Source of the DNA: Flavonifractor sp. An306
Lineage (GTDB): Bacteria; Bacillota; Clostridia; Oscillospirales; Oscillospiraceae
Length of the DNA stretch: 58,689 nucleotides
Reading direction: 5' to 3'
Assembly (NCBI RefSeq): GCF_002159455.1
Contig: NZ_NFIQ01000018.1
Location: 1-58,689 of the forward strand
In this document: positions 1 through 7,930 of the stretch, one piece after another
Position numbering within the stretch: position 1 is the first letter of the stretch
Layout: every line of letters starts with the position of its first letter
The notes under the pieces: model-generated
Database searches by the model: none
Seen by the model: the letters and a program-made list of their open reading frames with translations, nothing else
What the model was told of the DNA's origin: nothing
Made by a program: the position numbers and the translations under genes

Positions 1-2
1 CC

Positions 3-509
3 GCCCAGCAGCAGACCCCCCAGACCCCCGACTGGGTGACGGTGGAGCTGCTGCCGGTCAACCCCTACTCCCGGCCGGGCATTCCCCTGGAGCAGGTCAA
101 CGGCATCGTCATCCACTACGTGGGCAACCCGGGCACCACGGCGGCACAGAACCACAGCTACTTTGAAAACCTGGCCCAGACCGGGGAGACCTACGCCTCC
201 AGCCACTTTCTGGTGGGCCTGGAGGGGGAGATTATCCAGAACGTCCCCTTGGACGAGATCGCCTACTGCTCCAACCAGCGCAACGAGGACACCATCTCCA
301 TCGAGTGCTGCCACCCGGACGACAGCGGGGCATTCAACCAGGCCACCTACGACTCCCTGGTGCAGCTCACCCGCTGGCTGATGGAGGCCTACGACCTGGA
401 CACCGATCAGGTCATCCGCCACTACGACGTGACGGGCAAGATCTGCCCCAAATCCTTTGTGGAAAACCCGGAGGAATGGGAGCAATTTTTGAAGGATCTG
501 GAACAATAG
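3..509 (+). CDS. N-acetylmuramoyl-L-alanine amidase (Amidase_2/PGRP type), 5' end outside window
   Basis: Cuts the bond between MurNAc and the stem peptide in peptidoglycan. The frame is open to the left edge, so the true start is missing; the visible upstream residues are Gln/Thr/Pro rich, like a linker after another domain. Counting from the GTG at 36, zinc-site residues match T7 lysozyme: H27 (VIHYVG), H129, K135 and C137 (HYDVTGKIC). The domain ends right at the stop, as expected for a C-terminal catalytic module. The family is clear; cell-wall remodelling versus prophage lysin cannot be decided from this fragment. Confidence 0.85.
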   Translation, partial: AQQQTPQTPDWVTVELLPVNPYSRPGIPLEQVNGIVIHYVGNPGTTAAQNHSYFENLAQTGETYASSHFLVGLEGEIIQNVPLDEIAYCSNQRNEDTISIECCHPDDSGAFNQATYDSLVQLTRWLMEAYDLDTDQVIRHYDVTGKICPKSFVENPEEWEQFLKDLEQ

Positions 510-574
510 TCCGTTTTATCGGACAGCGCTTCTGCTATTCTGGTCCCAGAACAAGTGGAAAGGAGCGCTGACCG

Positions 575-697
575 ATGGAATATGAGATCCGATATGTACA
601 TGGACACGTGGAGGTTTACGACCAGAGGGGGCGCTTCTGCTGCTCCGGGGACACGGAGGGGGAGGCCCTGGCCGAGCTGGCGGAGCTGGCCGCGTAA
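575..697 (+). CDS. Conserved-looking 40-residue small protein
   Basis: An ATG at 575 follows GGAAAGGAG (557-565) and opens a 40-codon frame. The protein begins MEYEIRYVHGHVEVYD, with alternating polar and hydrophobic residues typical of beta strands, then has FCCSGDTEGEA and an Ala/Leu/Glu helix. It sits between the amidase (65-base gap) and the pfk promoter, so it may share the amidase transcript. No function is recognised. The good binding site and protein-like composition make it likely real. Confidence 0.6.
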   Translation: MEYEIRYVHGHVEVYDQRGRFCCSGDTEGEALAELAELAA

Positions 698-723
698 GGA
701 AAAAGGAGGATAGGAAATCCTCC

Positions 724-752
724 TTGCGGGGCGGCGGGACAGGCCTTATAAT
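724..752 (+). promoter_or_regulatory. Sigma-A-type promoter for the phosphofructokinase gene
   Basis: TTGCGG (724-729), a 17-base spacer and a perfect TATAAT (747-752), 34 bases before the TTG start at 787. Confidence 0.7.
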
Positions 753-786
753 AGGGGAAAACGGAATATCAGAGGAGGGGATCCCC

Positions 787-1944
787 TTGAAAGAGAACCT
801 GATTATCATGCACGGCGGCGGTCCCACCGCGGTGCTCAACTGCTCCCTGTACGGCGCTGTGCGGGAGGCCCAGAAGAGCGGCGCCGTGGAGCATATCTAC
901 GGCGCGGTGGGCGGCACCGGCGGCCTGCTGCGGGAGCAGCTGCTGGACTTCAACGCCGTGCCGGAGGAGCAGCTGGAGCTGCTGCCCACCACCCCCGCCA
1001 CCGCCATCGGCACCTCCCGGGACGCCCTGGAGGCGGAGGATTACGCCAGAATGACCGAGATCCTGGAGGCGCACAACATCCGCTATGTGCTGATGAACGG
1101 CGGCAACGGCACCATGGACGCCTGCGGCAAGCTGGCGGCCGCCTGCAAGGACAAGGGAATCAAGGTCATGGGCATCCCCAAGACCATGGACAACGACATC
1201 GCCGTTACCGACCACTGCCCCGGCTTCGGCAGCGTGGCCCGCTACATGGCGGGCACCGTCCGGGAGCTGGGGGTGGACGTGCGCAGCCTGCCCATCCACG
1301 TGGTGGTGCTGGAGTCCCTGGGCCGTAACGCCGGGTGGACCACCGCCGCCTCCGCCCTGGCCCGGGAGCAGGGGGGCGACGCCCCTCACCTGATCTATCC
1401 CCCGGAGCGCCCCTTCCATGAGGATGAGTTTTTGGACCGGGTGGGCGACATGTACCGCAGGCTGGGCGGCGTGGTGGTGGTGGCCAGCGAGGGCCTCCAC
1501 GACGACGCGGGCAAGCCTATCGTGCCCCCCATCTTCCAGACCGGCCGCTCCACTTACTTTGGCGACGTGTCCTCCCACCTGGCCCAGATGATCGTCCGGC
1601 GGCTGGGCATCAAGGCCCGCAGCGAGAAGCCGGGGATTCTGGCCCGGGCCTCCATCGCCTGGCAGTCCCCGGTGGACGCGGCGGAGGCCGAGCTGGCGGG
1701 CCGGGAGGCCTGCCGGGCCGCCCTGGCGGGGGAGACCGGCAAGATGGTGGGCTTCCGCCGTCTGTCCACCGAGCCCTACCGGTGCGAGACCTTCCTCATC
1801 CCCATCGAGGAGGTCATGCTGGGGGAGCGGGTGCTCACCCCCGAGTACCTCACCGCCGACGGCACCGACGTGACGGAGGAATTCCGCCGCTGGTGCGCCC
1901 CCCTCATCGGGCCGGAGCTGCCCTCCATGGCCCGCCTGGTGTGA
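787..1944 (+). CDS. 6-phosphofructokinase family protein (PfkA/PPi-PFK superfamily)
   Basis: Expected to phosphorylate fructose 6-phosphate or a close analogue. The TTG at 787 is chosen because AGAGGAGGGG (771-780) lies just ahead and the protein then starts MKENLIIMHGGGPTAVLN, the usual N terminus; the upstream in-frame GTG would lie inside the promoter. It has 385 residues. Catalytic PKTMDND (131-137, D135) and LGRNAGW are present. Donor-site residues are mixed: GGNGT has Asn where Asp is usual (N107) and Gly at the position that is Gly in ATP enzymes (G108), while K132 is typical of PPi and actinobacterial ATP types. The phosphoryl donor and exact sugar cannot be called. It is monocistronic between its promoter and a strong terminator. 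Confidence 0.88.
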   Translation: MKENLIIMHGGGPTAVLNCSLYGAVREAQKSGAVEHIYGAVGGTGGLLREQLLDFNAVPEEQLELLPTTPATAIGTSRDALEAEDYARMTEILEAHNIRYVLMNGGNGTMDACGKLAAACKDKGIKVMGIPKTMDNDIAVTDHCPGFGSVARYMAGTVRELGVDVRSLPIHVVVLESLGRNAGWTTAASALAREQGGDAPHLIYPPERPFHEDEFLDRVGDMYRRLGGVVVVASEGLHDDAGKPIVPPIFQTGRSTYFGDVSSHLAQMIVRRLGIKARSEKPGILARASIAWQSPVDAAEAELAGREACRAALAGETGKMVGFRRLSTEPYRCETFLIPIEEVMLGERVLTPEYLTADGTDVTEEFRRWCAPLIGPELPSMARLV

Positions 1945-1962
1945 ACCTGAAACGCCCCTTTT

Positions 1963-1994
1963 CGCGGCCGGTCCCGGGACCGGCCGCGTTTTTT
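1963..1994 (+). terminator. Intrinsic terminator after pfk
   Basis: Perfect 11-bp stem CGCGGCCGGTC/GACCGGCCGCG with a 4-base loop (1963-1988), followed by TTTTTT. Confidence 0.93.
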
Positions 1995-2029
1995 GTCACT
2001 GGAGCAAAAAGTATGATAAAACTTCATAC

Positions 2030-2058
2030 TTACCAAAACTGATGAGTTTGCGTATACT
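2030..2058 (+). promoter_or_regulatory. Promoter for the ABC importer operon
   Basis: TTACCA (2030-2035), 17-base spacer, TATACT (2053-2058). There is no TPP-riboswitch-like sequence before the first gene. Confidence 0.65.
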
Positions 2059-2086
2059 GGTGTCAATAAAAGGAGGCTCGGTGTCC

Positions 2087-2866
2087 ATGAGACTGAAAAA
2101 ATCGTCTTTCTGGAGCAAGATACCCAACTGGGTATGGCTGCTCATCTCCCTGGCCGTGGCCGTGATCATCTGGCTGCTGGCTGCTCACACATGGCCCATC
2201 GTGTTCGCCACTCCGGCAGCCGTGTTCCAGGCTTTTCTCGACAAGGCTGCCAGCGGCGTGCTGTGGGGCCACGTCTGGGCCAGCTTGTCCCGGGTACTGT
2301 CCGGCTTTGCCATCGCGTTTGTGGTCTCCATTCCGGTGGCCTTCCTGATGGCCTGGTACGACCCCTTCCGCCACGTGGTGGAGCCCTGGATCCAGTTCAT
2401 CCGCAACATCCCCCCTCTGGCCTACGTGTTCCTGATCATTGCCGCTCTGGGTATCGGTCAGGTCAGTAAGGTGACGGTTATCTTCATCGCCGCCTTCCTG
2501 GTGATGGTCATTACCATTTATCAGGGTGTCAAGGGCGTGGATACCACCCTCATCAAGGCGGCCCGGGTGCTGGGCGCCAAGCAGAGCGACATTTTCTTCA
2601 AGATCACCATCCCTGCCTCCACCCCCTTCATTCTGGTGGCCGCCCGGCTGGGCCTGTCCACTTCCATGACCACTCTGATGGCCTCTGAGATTGTGGGCGG
2701 CGACAAGGGCATCGGCATGATGATCCAGCAGGCCAACGGCTACTACCAGATGGACGTGATGCTCATGGGCATCATCCTGCTGGGTATCATCGGTATCTGC
2801 TTTGAAAAGATTGTGAAATTCCTTGAGAGGAGGTTTACGGGATGGCAGGAAACGATTCAGCAGTAA
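2087..2866 (+). CDS. ABC transporter permease (SsuC/TauC-like)
   Basis: Inner-membrane permease of a nitrate/sulfonate/taurine-type importer. The ATG at 2087 is preferred over upstream in-frame codons because AGGAGG (2071-2076) sits 10 bases ahead. It has 259 residues and about six membrane segments. The coupling-loop region around VDTTLIKAARVLGAKQSDIFFKI matches the EAA motif of binding-protein-dependent permeases. It overlaps the ATPase gene by 25 bases. The family takes up sulfonates, nitrate, bicarbonate or thiamine precursors; the substrate is not evident. Confidence 0.9.
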   Translation: MRLKKSSFWSKIPNWVWLLISLAVAVIIWLLAAHTWPIVFATPAAVFQAFLDKAASGVLWGHVWASLSRVLSGFAIAFVVSIPVAFLMAWYDPFRHVVEPWIQFIRNIPPLAYVFLIIAALGIGQVSKVTVIFIAAFLVMVITIYQGVKGVDTTLIKAARVLGAKQSDIFFKITIPASTPFILVAARLGLSTSMTTLMASEIVGGDKGIGMMIQQANGYYQMDVMLMGIILLGIIGICFEKIVKFLERRFTGWQETIQQ

Positions 2867-3633
2867 AGGTACATATCGACCATGTGGTCAAGAAGTTCAA
2901 CGGCCGCAATGGTGAGATGATTGCCTTGAACGGCGTGGATATGGACATCCATGAAAACGAGTTTATTTGTGTGGTGGGCCCCTCCGGCTGCGGCAAGTCC
3001 ACCCTGCTGAATATCATCGGCGGCCTGGAGACCCCCACCGAGGGCAAGGTGCTGGTGGACGGCAAAGAGGTTCAGGGCCCCGGCCCCGACCGCGGCATCG
3101 TGTTCCAGCAGTACGCTCTGTTCCCCTGGCTCACCGTGGAGAAGAACGTGGAGTTCGGCCTGAAGCTCCAGGGCAAGAGCAAGGAGGAGTGCGAGGAGCT
3201 GGCCCGCAAGTATCTGAAGATGGTGGATCTGGAGGGCTTTGCCAAGGCCTACCCCAAGGAGCTCTCCGGCGGCATGAAGCAGCGCGTGGCCATCGCCCGT
3301 GCCTATGCCGTCAATCCCAAGGTGCTGCTGATGGACGAGCCCTTCGGCGCCCTGGATGCCCAGACCCGTACCCAGCTGCAGCAGGAGCTGCTGAACACCT
3401 GGGAAAAGGAGCAGAAGACCTGCTTCTTCATCACCCACGACGTGGAGGAGGCCATCATCCTGGCCCAGCGGGTGGTCATCATGTGCGCCCGTCCCGGCCG
3501 GGTCAAGGAGATCGTGGATATCGACATCCCCTATCCCCGTGACCAGGAGACCAAGATGAGCCCCCGGTTCCTGGAGCTGAAGAACCACATCTGGAGCCAG
3601 GTGTACCAGGAGTATCTGTCGGTCCGGAAATAA
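2842..3633 (+). CDS. ABC transporter ATP-binding protein (SsuB/TauB-like)
   Basis: Cytoplasmic ATPase that drives the importer. Visible motifs in order: Walker A GPSGCGKST (46-54), Q-loop FQQYALFPW, signature LSGGMKQRVAIARA, Walker B VLLMDEPFGALD and the switch histidine in ITHDVEEA. It has 263 residues, normal for the family. The start is fixed by GAGAGGAGG (2825-2833), and the gene overlaps the permease, implying coupled translation. Confidence 0.95.
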   Translation: MAGNDSAVKVHIDHVVKKFNGRNGEMIALNGVDMDIHENEFICVVGPSGCGKSTLLNIIGGLETPTEGKVLVDGKEVQGPGPDRGIVFQQYALFPWLTVEKNVEFGLKLQGKSKEECEELARKYLKMVDLEGFAKAYPKELSGGMKQRVAIARAYAVNPKVLLMDEPFGALDAQTRTQLQQELLNTWEKEQKTCFFITHDVEEAIILAQRVVIMCARPGRVKEIVDIDIPYPRDQETKMSPRFLELKNHIWSQVYQEYLSVRK

Positions 3634-3690
3634 GCATCACGTTCCGGTCTGAACCGGATCGAGATAAATTCAGAAGGAGGAATTATCACA

Positions 3691-4776
3691 ATGAAGAAGA
3701 AACTGCTCTCTCTTGCGCTGGCCTGCGGGCTGGTCTTCTCCCTGGCCGCCTGCGGCGGCACCGGCGACACGACCCAGACTCCCGCCGGCGGCAACAGCGA
3801 ATCCCCCGCCCCCGCCGCCAGCGAGTCCCCCGCCGGCACCACCACCGAGTATGAGCCCGCCACCGTCCGGGTGGCCTACATGCCCAACCTGGGCTCCGCC
3901 GGTTCCCTGTTTGTGGGCATCGAGCAGGGCTACTTTGAGGAAGTGGGCCTGACTGTCGAGGTCTTTGAGTTCCAGGGCGGCCCCGCTGAGATCGCCGCTA
4001 TGGCCTCCGGCGACATCGACATCTCCCAGATCGGCCACGGCGCTCACTCCCTGTGCATCCAGGGCCAGGCCAAGATCTTCCAGATGGATCACACCACCTC
4101 TCTGTCCGACGTGGTGGTGGGCAACAAGGCCAAGGGTATCGAGACTGTTGAGGACCTGAAGGGCAAGACTGTGGCCGTGTCCTCCGGCACCTCTTCCGAG
4201 ATCATCCTGGAGCAGGCTCTGGCCCGCGCCGGCATGACCATGGACGACATCAACACCGTGGAGATGACCGTGGACGGCATGACCACCGCTATGATCTCCG
4301 GCCAGATCGACGCCTGCGCTTCCTGGTCCCCCAACACCGTCACCCTGCAGAACGCCCTGGGCGACAACTATGTGAACCTGGGCACCAACACCGACTTCCT
4401 GGACAGCGCCATCTTCCCCTCCAGCTACATCTGCACCCCTGAGTACGCCGAGGCCAACCACGACATCCTGGTGCGCTTCGCCCAGGCTCTGGACAAGGCT
4501 CATGACTGGCGTGCCGAGCACCCCGAGGAGATGGCCAAGCTGCTGGCCGCCAAGCTGGACGCCCCCGAGGAGACCATGCTGGCCGCTGTGAACGAGGCTG
4601 ACTGGTACACCATCGTGGAAGTGTGCGGCGACATGGACGCCATCAAGACCGTGTACGAGACCCAGCAGGGCATCTTCCTGGACAACGGCACCATCACCGA
4701 GCAGGTTCCCGTGGAGGACTACGTGCTCTTCGACGTGATGCAGGAGGCCTACGAGGCCTACAGCGCCGCCAAGTAA
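3691..4776 (+). CDS. ABC transporter substrate-binding lipoprotein (SsuA/NMT1-like)
   Basis: Captures the substrate outside the membrane for the permease/ATPase pair just upstream. MKKK, a hydrophobic stretch and lipobox LAAC give a lipoprotein signal with the lipid-bearing Cys near residue 21, followed by a Ser/Pro/Ala/Thr linker. The core reads VAYMPNLGSAGSLFVGIEQGYF, GDIDISQIGHGAH and GKTVAVSSGTSSE, the pattern of periplasmic-binding folds for sulfonates, nitrate or pyrimidine precursors. It has 361 residues. A good binding site (AGAAGGAGGAATT) precedes it. The substrate is unknown. Confidence 0.9.
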   Translation: MKKKLLSLALACGLVFSLAACGGTGDTTQTPAGGNSESPAPAASESPAGTTTEYEPATVRVAYMPNLGSAGSLFVGIEQGYFEEVGLTVEVFEFQGGPAEIAAMASGDIDISQIGHGAHSLCIQGQAKIFQMDHTTSLSDVVVGNKAKGIETVEDLKGKTVAVSSGTSSEIILEQALARAGMTMDDINTVEMTVDGMTTAMISGQIDACASWSPNTVTLQNALGDNYVNLGTNTDFLDSAIFPSSYICTPEYAEANHDILVRFAQALDKAHDWRAEHPEEMAKLLAAKLDAPEETMLAAVNEADWYTIVEVCGDMDAIKTVYETQQGIFLDNGTITEQVPVEDYVLFDVMQEAYEAYSAAK

Positions 4777-4790
4777 ATCCCGCTTACCCC

Positions 4791-4829
4791 GCCGGGGCTC
4801 CGTGTTAGGCGGAGCCCCGGCGCTCTTTT
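4791..4829 (+). terminator. Intrinsic terminator of the ABC importer operon
   Basis: 12-bp perfect stem GCCGGGGCTCCG/CGGAGCCCCGGC (4791-4802 with 4810-4821), 7-base loop, then CTCTTTT. Confidence 0.92.
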
Positions 4830-4839
4830 GCCGCCGGTG

Positions 4840-4869
4840 TTTACAGAAACGGCGGGCGGGGGGTATAAT
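4840..4869 (+). promoter_or_regulatory. Promoter for the two-component/sugar operon
   Basis: TTTACA (4840-4845), 18-base spacer, perfect TATAAT (4864-4869), 26 bases before the kinase start. No other clear promoter or terminator is visible before 14743, so this may drive all nine genes. Confidence 0.75.
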
Positions 4870-4895
4870 AAGCGGTATGAAAGGGGGGAGCGGGC

Positions 4896-6404
4896 GTGCT
4901 GATCCTGGTGCTGATGCTGTGTCTGGCCACGGCGGTGTACGTGGCGCTGCGGCGGCGGGACGTGCTGTCCCTCTATCTGCTGGGCATGAGCGTATGCAAC
5001 CTGGTGATGCTGGCGGGCATCGTCATCTATATCGCCAAAATGGGGGGCACCGCCGCCCAGCAGAGGGCCTTCCTCTTCCTGGTGCCGGAGCTTCAGACCT
5101 GGCTGCAGTTTCTCCCCCTGTCCATGGACAAGCTGGGCTATGTGGTGGCCATCGGCCGCTCCCTGTATCCCCTGTTCGCCCTGCTGGCCGCCCTGGAGAC
5201 CACCATGATTCCGTTTTTCCGCCGCAGGCTGAAGGGTCTGCGGATACTGGCATGTATACCCCCGGCGCTGTGGCTGATCTATTACTATCCCCGTACCTTC
5301 CGCACCCTCATCGACGGCCGGCTGTGGGTCCTGCCCATCCTCATCAATGTGGTGCTGGCGGGGATCGTGGTCTATCTGGCGGCGGCGGCGGTGCTGATGG
5401 TGCTGGAGTACCGGGCCACCACCATGCCGGTGTTCAAGCGCAACTTCCGGTATGTGCTGCTCTGCTTTTTGAGCATTTCCGTGCTCTATCTGCTCTACGC
5501 CGTCAAGGACCCGGCCCAGATCTACAACATGTTTATCTCCGAGTATATCCGCCTGGGGATCACCAGCTACATCAGCTCCTCCCTCCCCGGTCTGGGGTGG
5601 ATTGTGCTGGGGCTGTGTACAGTGTTTTCCGTGGTGCTGGGCAGCTACAGCATGGTGCGCTATACCCAGGTGAACTATGACGATACCCGCCAGGACCTGA
5701 TCCTCCAGCGGAAATTTGACGCCGCCGGCATAGGTGTGTCGGTGTTCGTCCATGGAGTGAAAAACCAGCTGCTCTCCAGCCGGGTGCTCCACAAGAAACT
5801 GTCCCGGGCTCTGGCGGAGGACCCGCCGGACCTGGAGAAGATCCGGGCCTGCGCCGGGCAGCTCAACGAGCTGAACGAGGGGATGCTCCGGCGGATGGAC
5901 GAGCTCTACCGCTCGGTGAAGAACAACGCCATCACCCTCACGCCGGTGTCGGTGGAGCAGCTGGCTCTCACCGCCGTGGAGCGGTTCCACGGCAAGTATC
6001 CCGACCGGCCGGTGTCGGTGGAGCTGACCACCCACCGGCAGGTGCTGGCCGACCTGGGCCACCTGAGCGAGGCCATCTGCAACCTGCTGTGCAACGGCTT
6101 TGAGGCGGCCCTCCAGGCCGGGCGTGACAACCCCCGGGTGGAGCTGCTGGCCCGGGGGGAGCGGATGTGGACGGTGCTGGAGGTGCGGGACAACGGCAAG
6201 GGCATTCCCGCCGAGCTGCAGAACAAGATCTTTGAGCCCTTTTTCACCAGCAAGAATACCAACTATAACTGGGGTATGGGGCTGTATTACGTGCGGAAAA
6301 TTGTGAAAAGCCACCTGGGCCGCCTCCGACTGGAGAGCCGGCCGGACCAGGGGACCAGCTTCTTCATCATGCTGCCCCTGTACGACGCCCATGAGGAGGA
6401 GTGA
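4896..6404 (+). CDS. Membrane sensor histidine kinase
   Basis: Senses an unknown signal and phosphorylates the regulator encoded directly downstream. The first ~250 residues hold six or seven hydrophobic helices with short loops and no large external domain. A DHp-like segment follows with the likely phospho-acceptor H286 in VHGVKNQLLSSR, an H-G-x-K-N-x form rather than the common H-E-L/F-R/K. The ATPase domain shows the N box (EAICNLLCNGFEAAL), DNGKGIP, FEPFFTSK and a Gly-rich lid (WGMGLYYVRKI). GTG start; AAGGGGGGAG lies 6-15 bases ahead. 502 residues. A transport-like or small-ligand sensing role for the N terminus is only inference. Confidence 0.88.
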   Translation: MLILVLMLCLATAVYVALRRRDVLSLYLLGMSVCNLVMLAGIVIYIAKMGGTAAQQRAFLFLVPELQTWLQFLPLSMDKLGYVVAIGRSLYPLFALLAALETTMIPFFRRRLKGLRILACIPPALWLIYYYPRTFRTLIDGRLWVLPILINVVLAGIVVYLAAAAVLMVLEYRATTMPVFKRNFRYVLLCFLSISVLYLLYAVKDPAQIYNMFISEYIRLGITSYISSSLPGLGWIVLGLCTVFSVVLGSYSMVRYTQVNYDDTRQDLILQRKFDAAGIGVSVFVHGVKNQLLSSRVLHKKLSRALAEDPPDLEKIRACAGQLNELNEGMLRRMDELYRSVKNNAITLTPVSVEQLALTAVERFHGKYPDRPVSVELTTHRQVLADLGHLSEAICNLLCNGFEAALQAGRDNPRVELLARGERMWTVLEVRDNGKGIPAELQNKIFEPFFTSKNTNYNWGMGLYYVRKIVKSHLGRLRLESRPDQGTSFFIMLPLYDAHEEE

Positions 6405-6409
6405 GTGCC

Positions 6410-7087
6410 ATGGAACAAAAGATCCGCGTGATGGTGGCGGAGGACCTGCCTCTGCTGCGGGAGGACTTCTGCGACGTGGTCTCCTCCCAGGAGGACATGG
6501 AGGTGGTGGGCGCCGCCGCCACCGGTGAGGAGATCGTGGCCCTGGCGGCCAAGACCCCCTGCGACGTGATTTTGATGGACATTGAGATGGAGACCATCGA
6601 CGCGGGCATCCGGGCGGCGGAGGTGATCACCGCCCAGAAGCCCCAGGTGAAGATCCTCTTTCTCACCGCCCATGAGACCGACGACATGATCACCAGCGCC
6701 ATGGGCACCGGCGCGGTGGACTATGTGGTGAAGGGCTGCGAGGAGGAGAAGCTGCTGGAGCACATCCGCCGGGCCAGCCAGGGCCGGGCGGAGCTGGACC
6801 CCCGGATCCAGAATACCGTGATGCAGGAGTACGCCCGTCTGCGCCGCAGCGAGCGCTCCCTCATCTTTTTCATTAACAATGTGGCCCACCTGACCCCCGC
6901 CGAGCACGAGCTGGTAAAGCTGCTGCTCCAGGACAAGAAGGTGGCGGAGATTGCCAAGCTGCGGTGCGTGGAGGTGGTCACCGTCAAGACCCAGATCAAG
7001 GGCCTGCTGAATAAATTCGGCTGTTCCCGCACCAAGGAGATCGTCAAAATGATCCGGCAGATGAGTTTGGAGCATCTGTTTCAATAA
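6410..7087 (+). CDS. Response regulator, NarL/LuxR type
   Basis: DNA-binding partner of the preceding kinase. Receiver domain (about 5-120) with acidic pair E11/D12, phospho-acceptor D57 in VILMDIEME and the conserved Lys in VVKG. The C-terminal LuxR-type helix-turn-helix reads LTPAEHELVKLLLQ, then KKVAEIAKLR and VVTVKTQIKGLLNKFG. ATG 6410 is chosen over the GTG at 6401, which overlaps the kinase stop, because GGAGGA (6395-6400) is 9 bases upstream of it. 225 residues. It probably controls the sugar genes that follow 17 bases later. Confidence 0.93.
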   Translation: MEQKIRVMVAEDLPLLREDFCDVVSSQEDMEVVGAAATGEEIVALAAKTPCDVILMDIEMETIDAGIRAAEVITAQKPQVKILFLTAHETDDMITSAMGTGAVDYVVKGCEEEKLLEHIRRASQGRAELDPRIQNTVMQEYARLRRSERSLIFFINNVAHLTPAEHELVKLLLQDKKVAEIAKLRCVEVVTVKTQIKGLLNKFGCSRTKEIVKMIRQMSLEHLFQ

Positions 7088-7104
7088 CGGAAGGAGACAT
7101 CGTT

Positions 7105-7920
7105 ATGGACTACTATCATATTTCCGCCCAGGAGCTGGGCAAGGACGCCAAGCTGCCTATCGTAAAGCTGGGGGACTCCGGCGAGGTCTTTTATGAACTG
7201 GCCGCCGAGATGTGCGCCGAGATCCGGGCCAACAACGCCGCCGGCAAGCACACCGTGTTCATCTGCCCCGTGGGCCCGGTGGGCCAGTACCCCATCTTTG
7301 TCCGGCTGGTGAACCGGGAGAAGCTGTCCCTGAAGAACTGCTGGTTCATCAACATGGACGAGTACCTCACCGACGACGGCCAGTGGATCGACAAGGACGA
7401 TCCCCTGTCCTTCCGGGGCTTCATGGCCCGGGAGGTGTACGGCAAGATTGACCCCGAGCTGCTGATGCCCGAGGAGCAGCGGGTATTCCCCGACCCCAAC
7501 GACCTGGGCCGCATCCCCGCCCTCATTGAACAGCTGGGCGGCGTGGATGTTACCTTCGGCGGCATCGGCATCACCGGCCACCTGGCCTTCAACGAGCCCC
7601 AGCCGGAGCTGACGGCAGAGCAGTTTGCCCAGCTGCCCACCCGGGTGCTGGATATTTCCCCGGAAACCCGGGCCACCAACTGCGTGGGCGACCTGGGGGG
7701 CGCGCTGGAGGACATGCCCCACAAGTGCGTCACCATCGGCATGAAGGAGATCCTCTCCGCCAGGAAGATCCGCCTGGCCGTGTTCCGGGACTGGCACCGG
7801 GCCGTGTGCCGCCGGGCGGCCTACGGCGCGGTCAGCGCCGCCTTCCCCGCCACCCTGGCCCAGAATCACCCCGACGCGGTGCTGTACGTCAACGCCAACG
7901 CCGCCCAGAAGGCCTATTGA
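7105..7920 (+). CDS. NagB-like glucosamine-6-phosphate deaminase/isomerase homologue with altered active site
   Basis: The family converts GlcN6P to Fru6P and ammonia. Family landmarks are present: FINMDEY (D85 = E. coli D72) and GGIGITGHLAFNEP. In that second motif H159 and E164 match the H143/E148 relay, but the Asp that begins the relay (D141) is Thr157. The protein is 271 residues, near normal length. It lies between the regulator and nagA. The change could mean a different amino-sugar phosphate or a plain isomerase; a true deaminase is not excluded. The start is backed by GGAAGGAGA just upstream. Confidence 0.78.
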   Translation: MDYYHISAQELGKDAKLPIVKLGDSGEVFYELAAEMCAEIRANNAAGKHTVFICPVGPVGQYPIFVRLVNREKLSLKNCWFINMDEYLTDDGQWIDKDDPLSFRGFMAREVYGKIDPELLMPEEQRVFPDPNDLGRIPALIEQLGGVDVTFGGIGITGHLAFNEPQPELTAEQFAQLPTRVLDISPETRATNCVGDLGGALEDMPHKCVTIGMKEILSARKIRLAVFRDWHRAVCRRAAYGAVSAAFPATLAQNHPDAVLYVNANAAQKAY

Positions 7921-7930
7921 GGTGACCGCC

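Noticed and set aside
703-725. AAGGAGGA/TCCTCCTT hairpin after the small protein gene as a terminator
   Set aside because: No T-run follows on the plus strand; it overlaps the pfk -35 box. It has a T-run only on the minus strand, where no gene ends.
2000-2087. TPP riboswitch before the ABC importer (which would imply a thiamine-precursor importer)
   Set aside because: No CTGAGA or ACCTGAT elements; only a promoter and binding site fit in the space.
4758-6392. 544-codon minus-strand frame opposite the sensor kinase
   Set aside because: Shadow of the kinase gene; His/Gln-rich, no recognisable motif.
6401-6409. GTG at 6401 as start of the response regulator
   Set aside because: It overlaps the kinase stop and the binding site GGAGGA directly abuts it; the ATG at 6410 has proper spacing.
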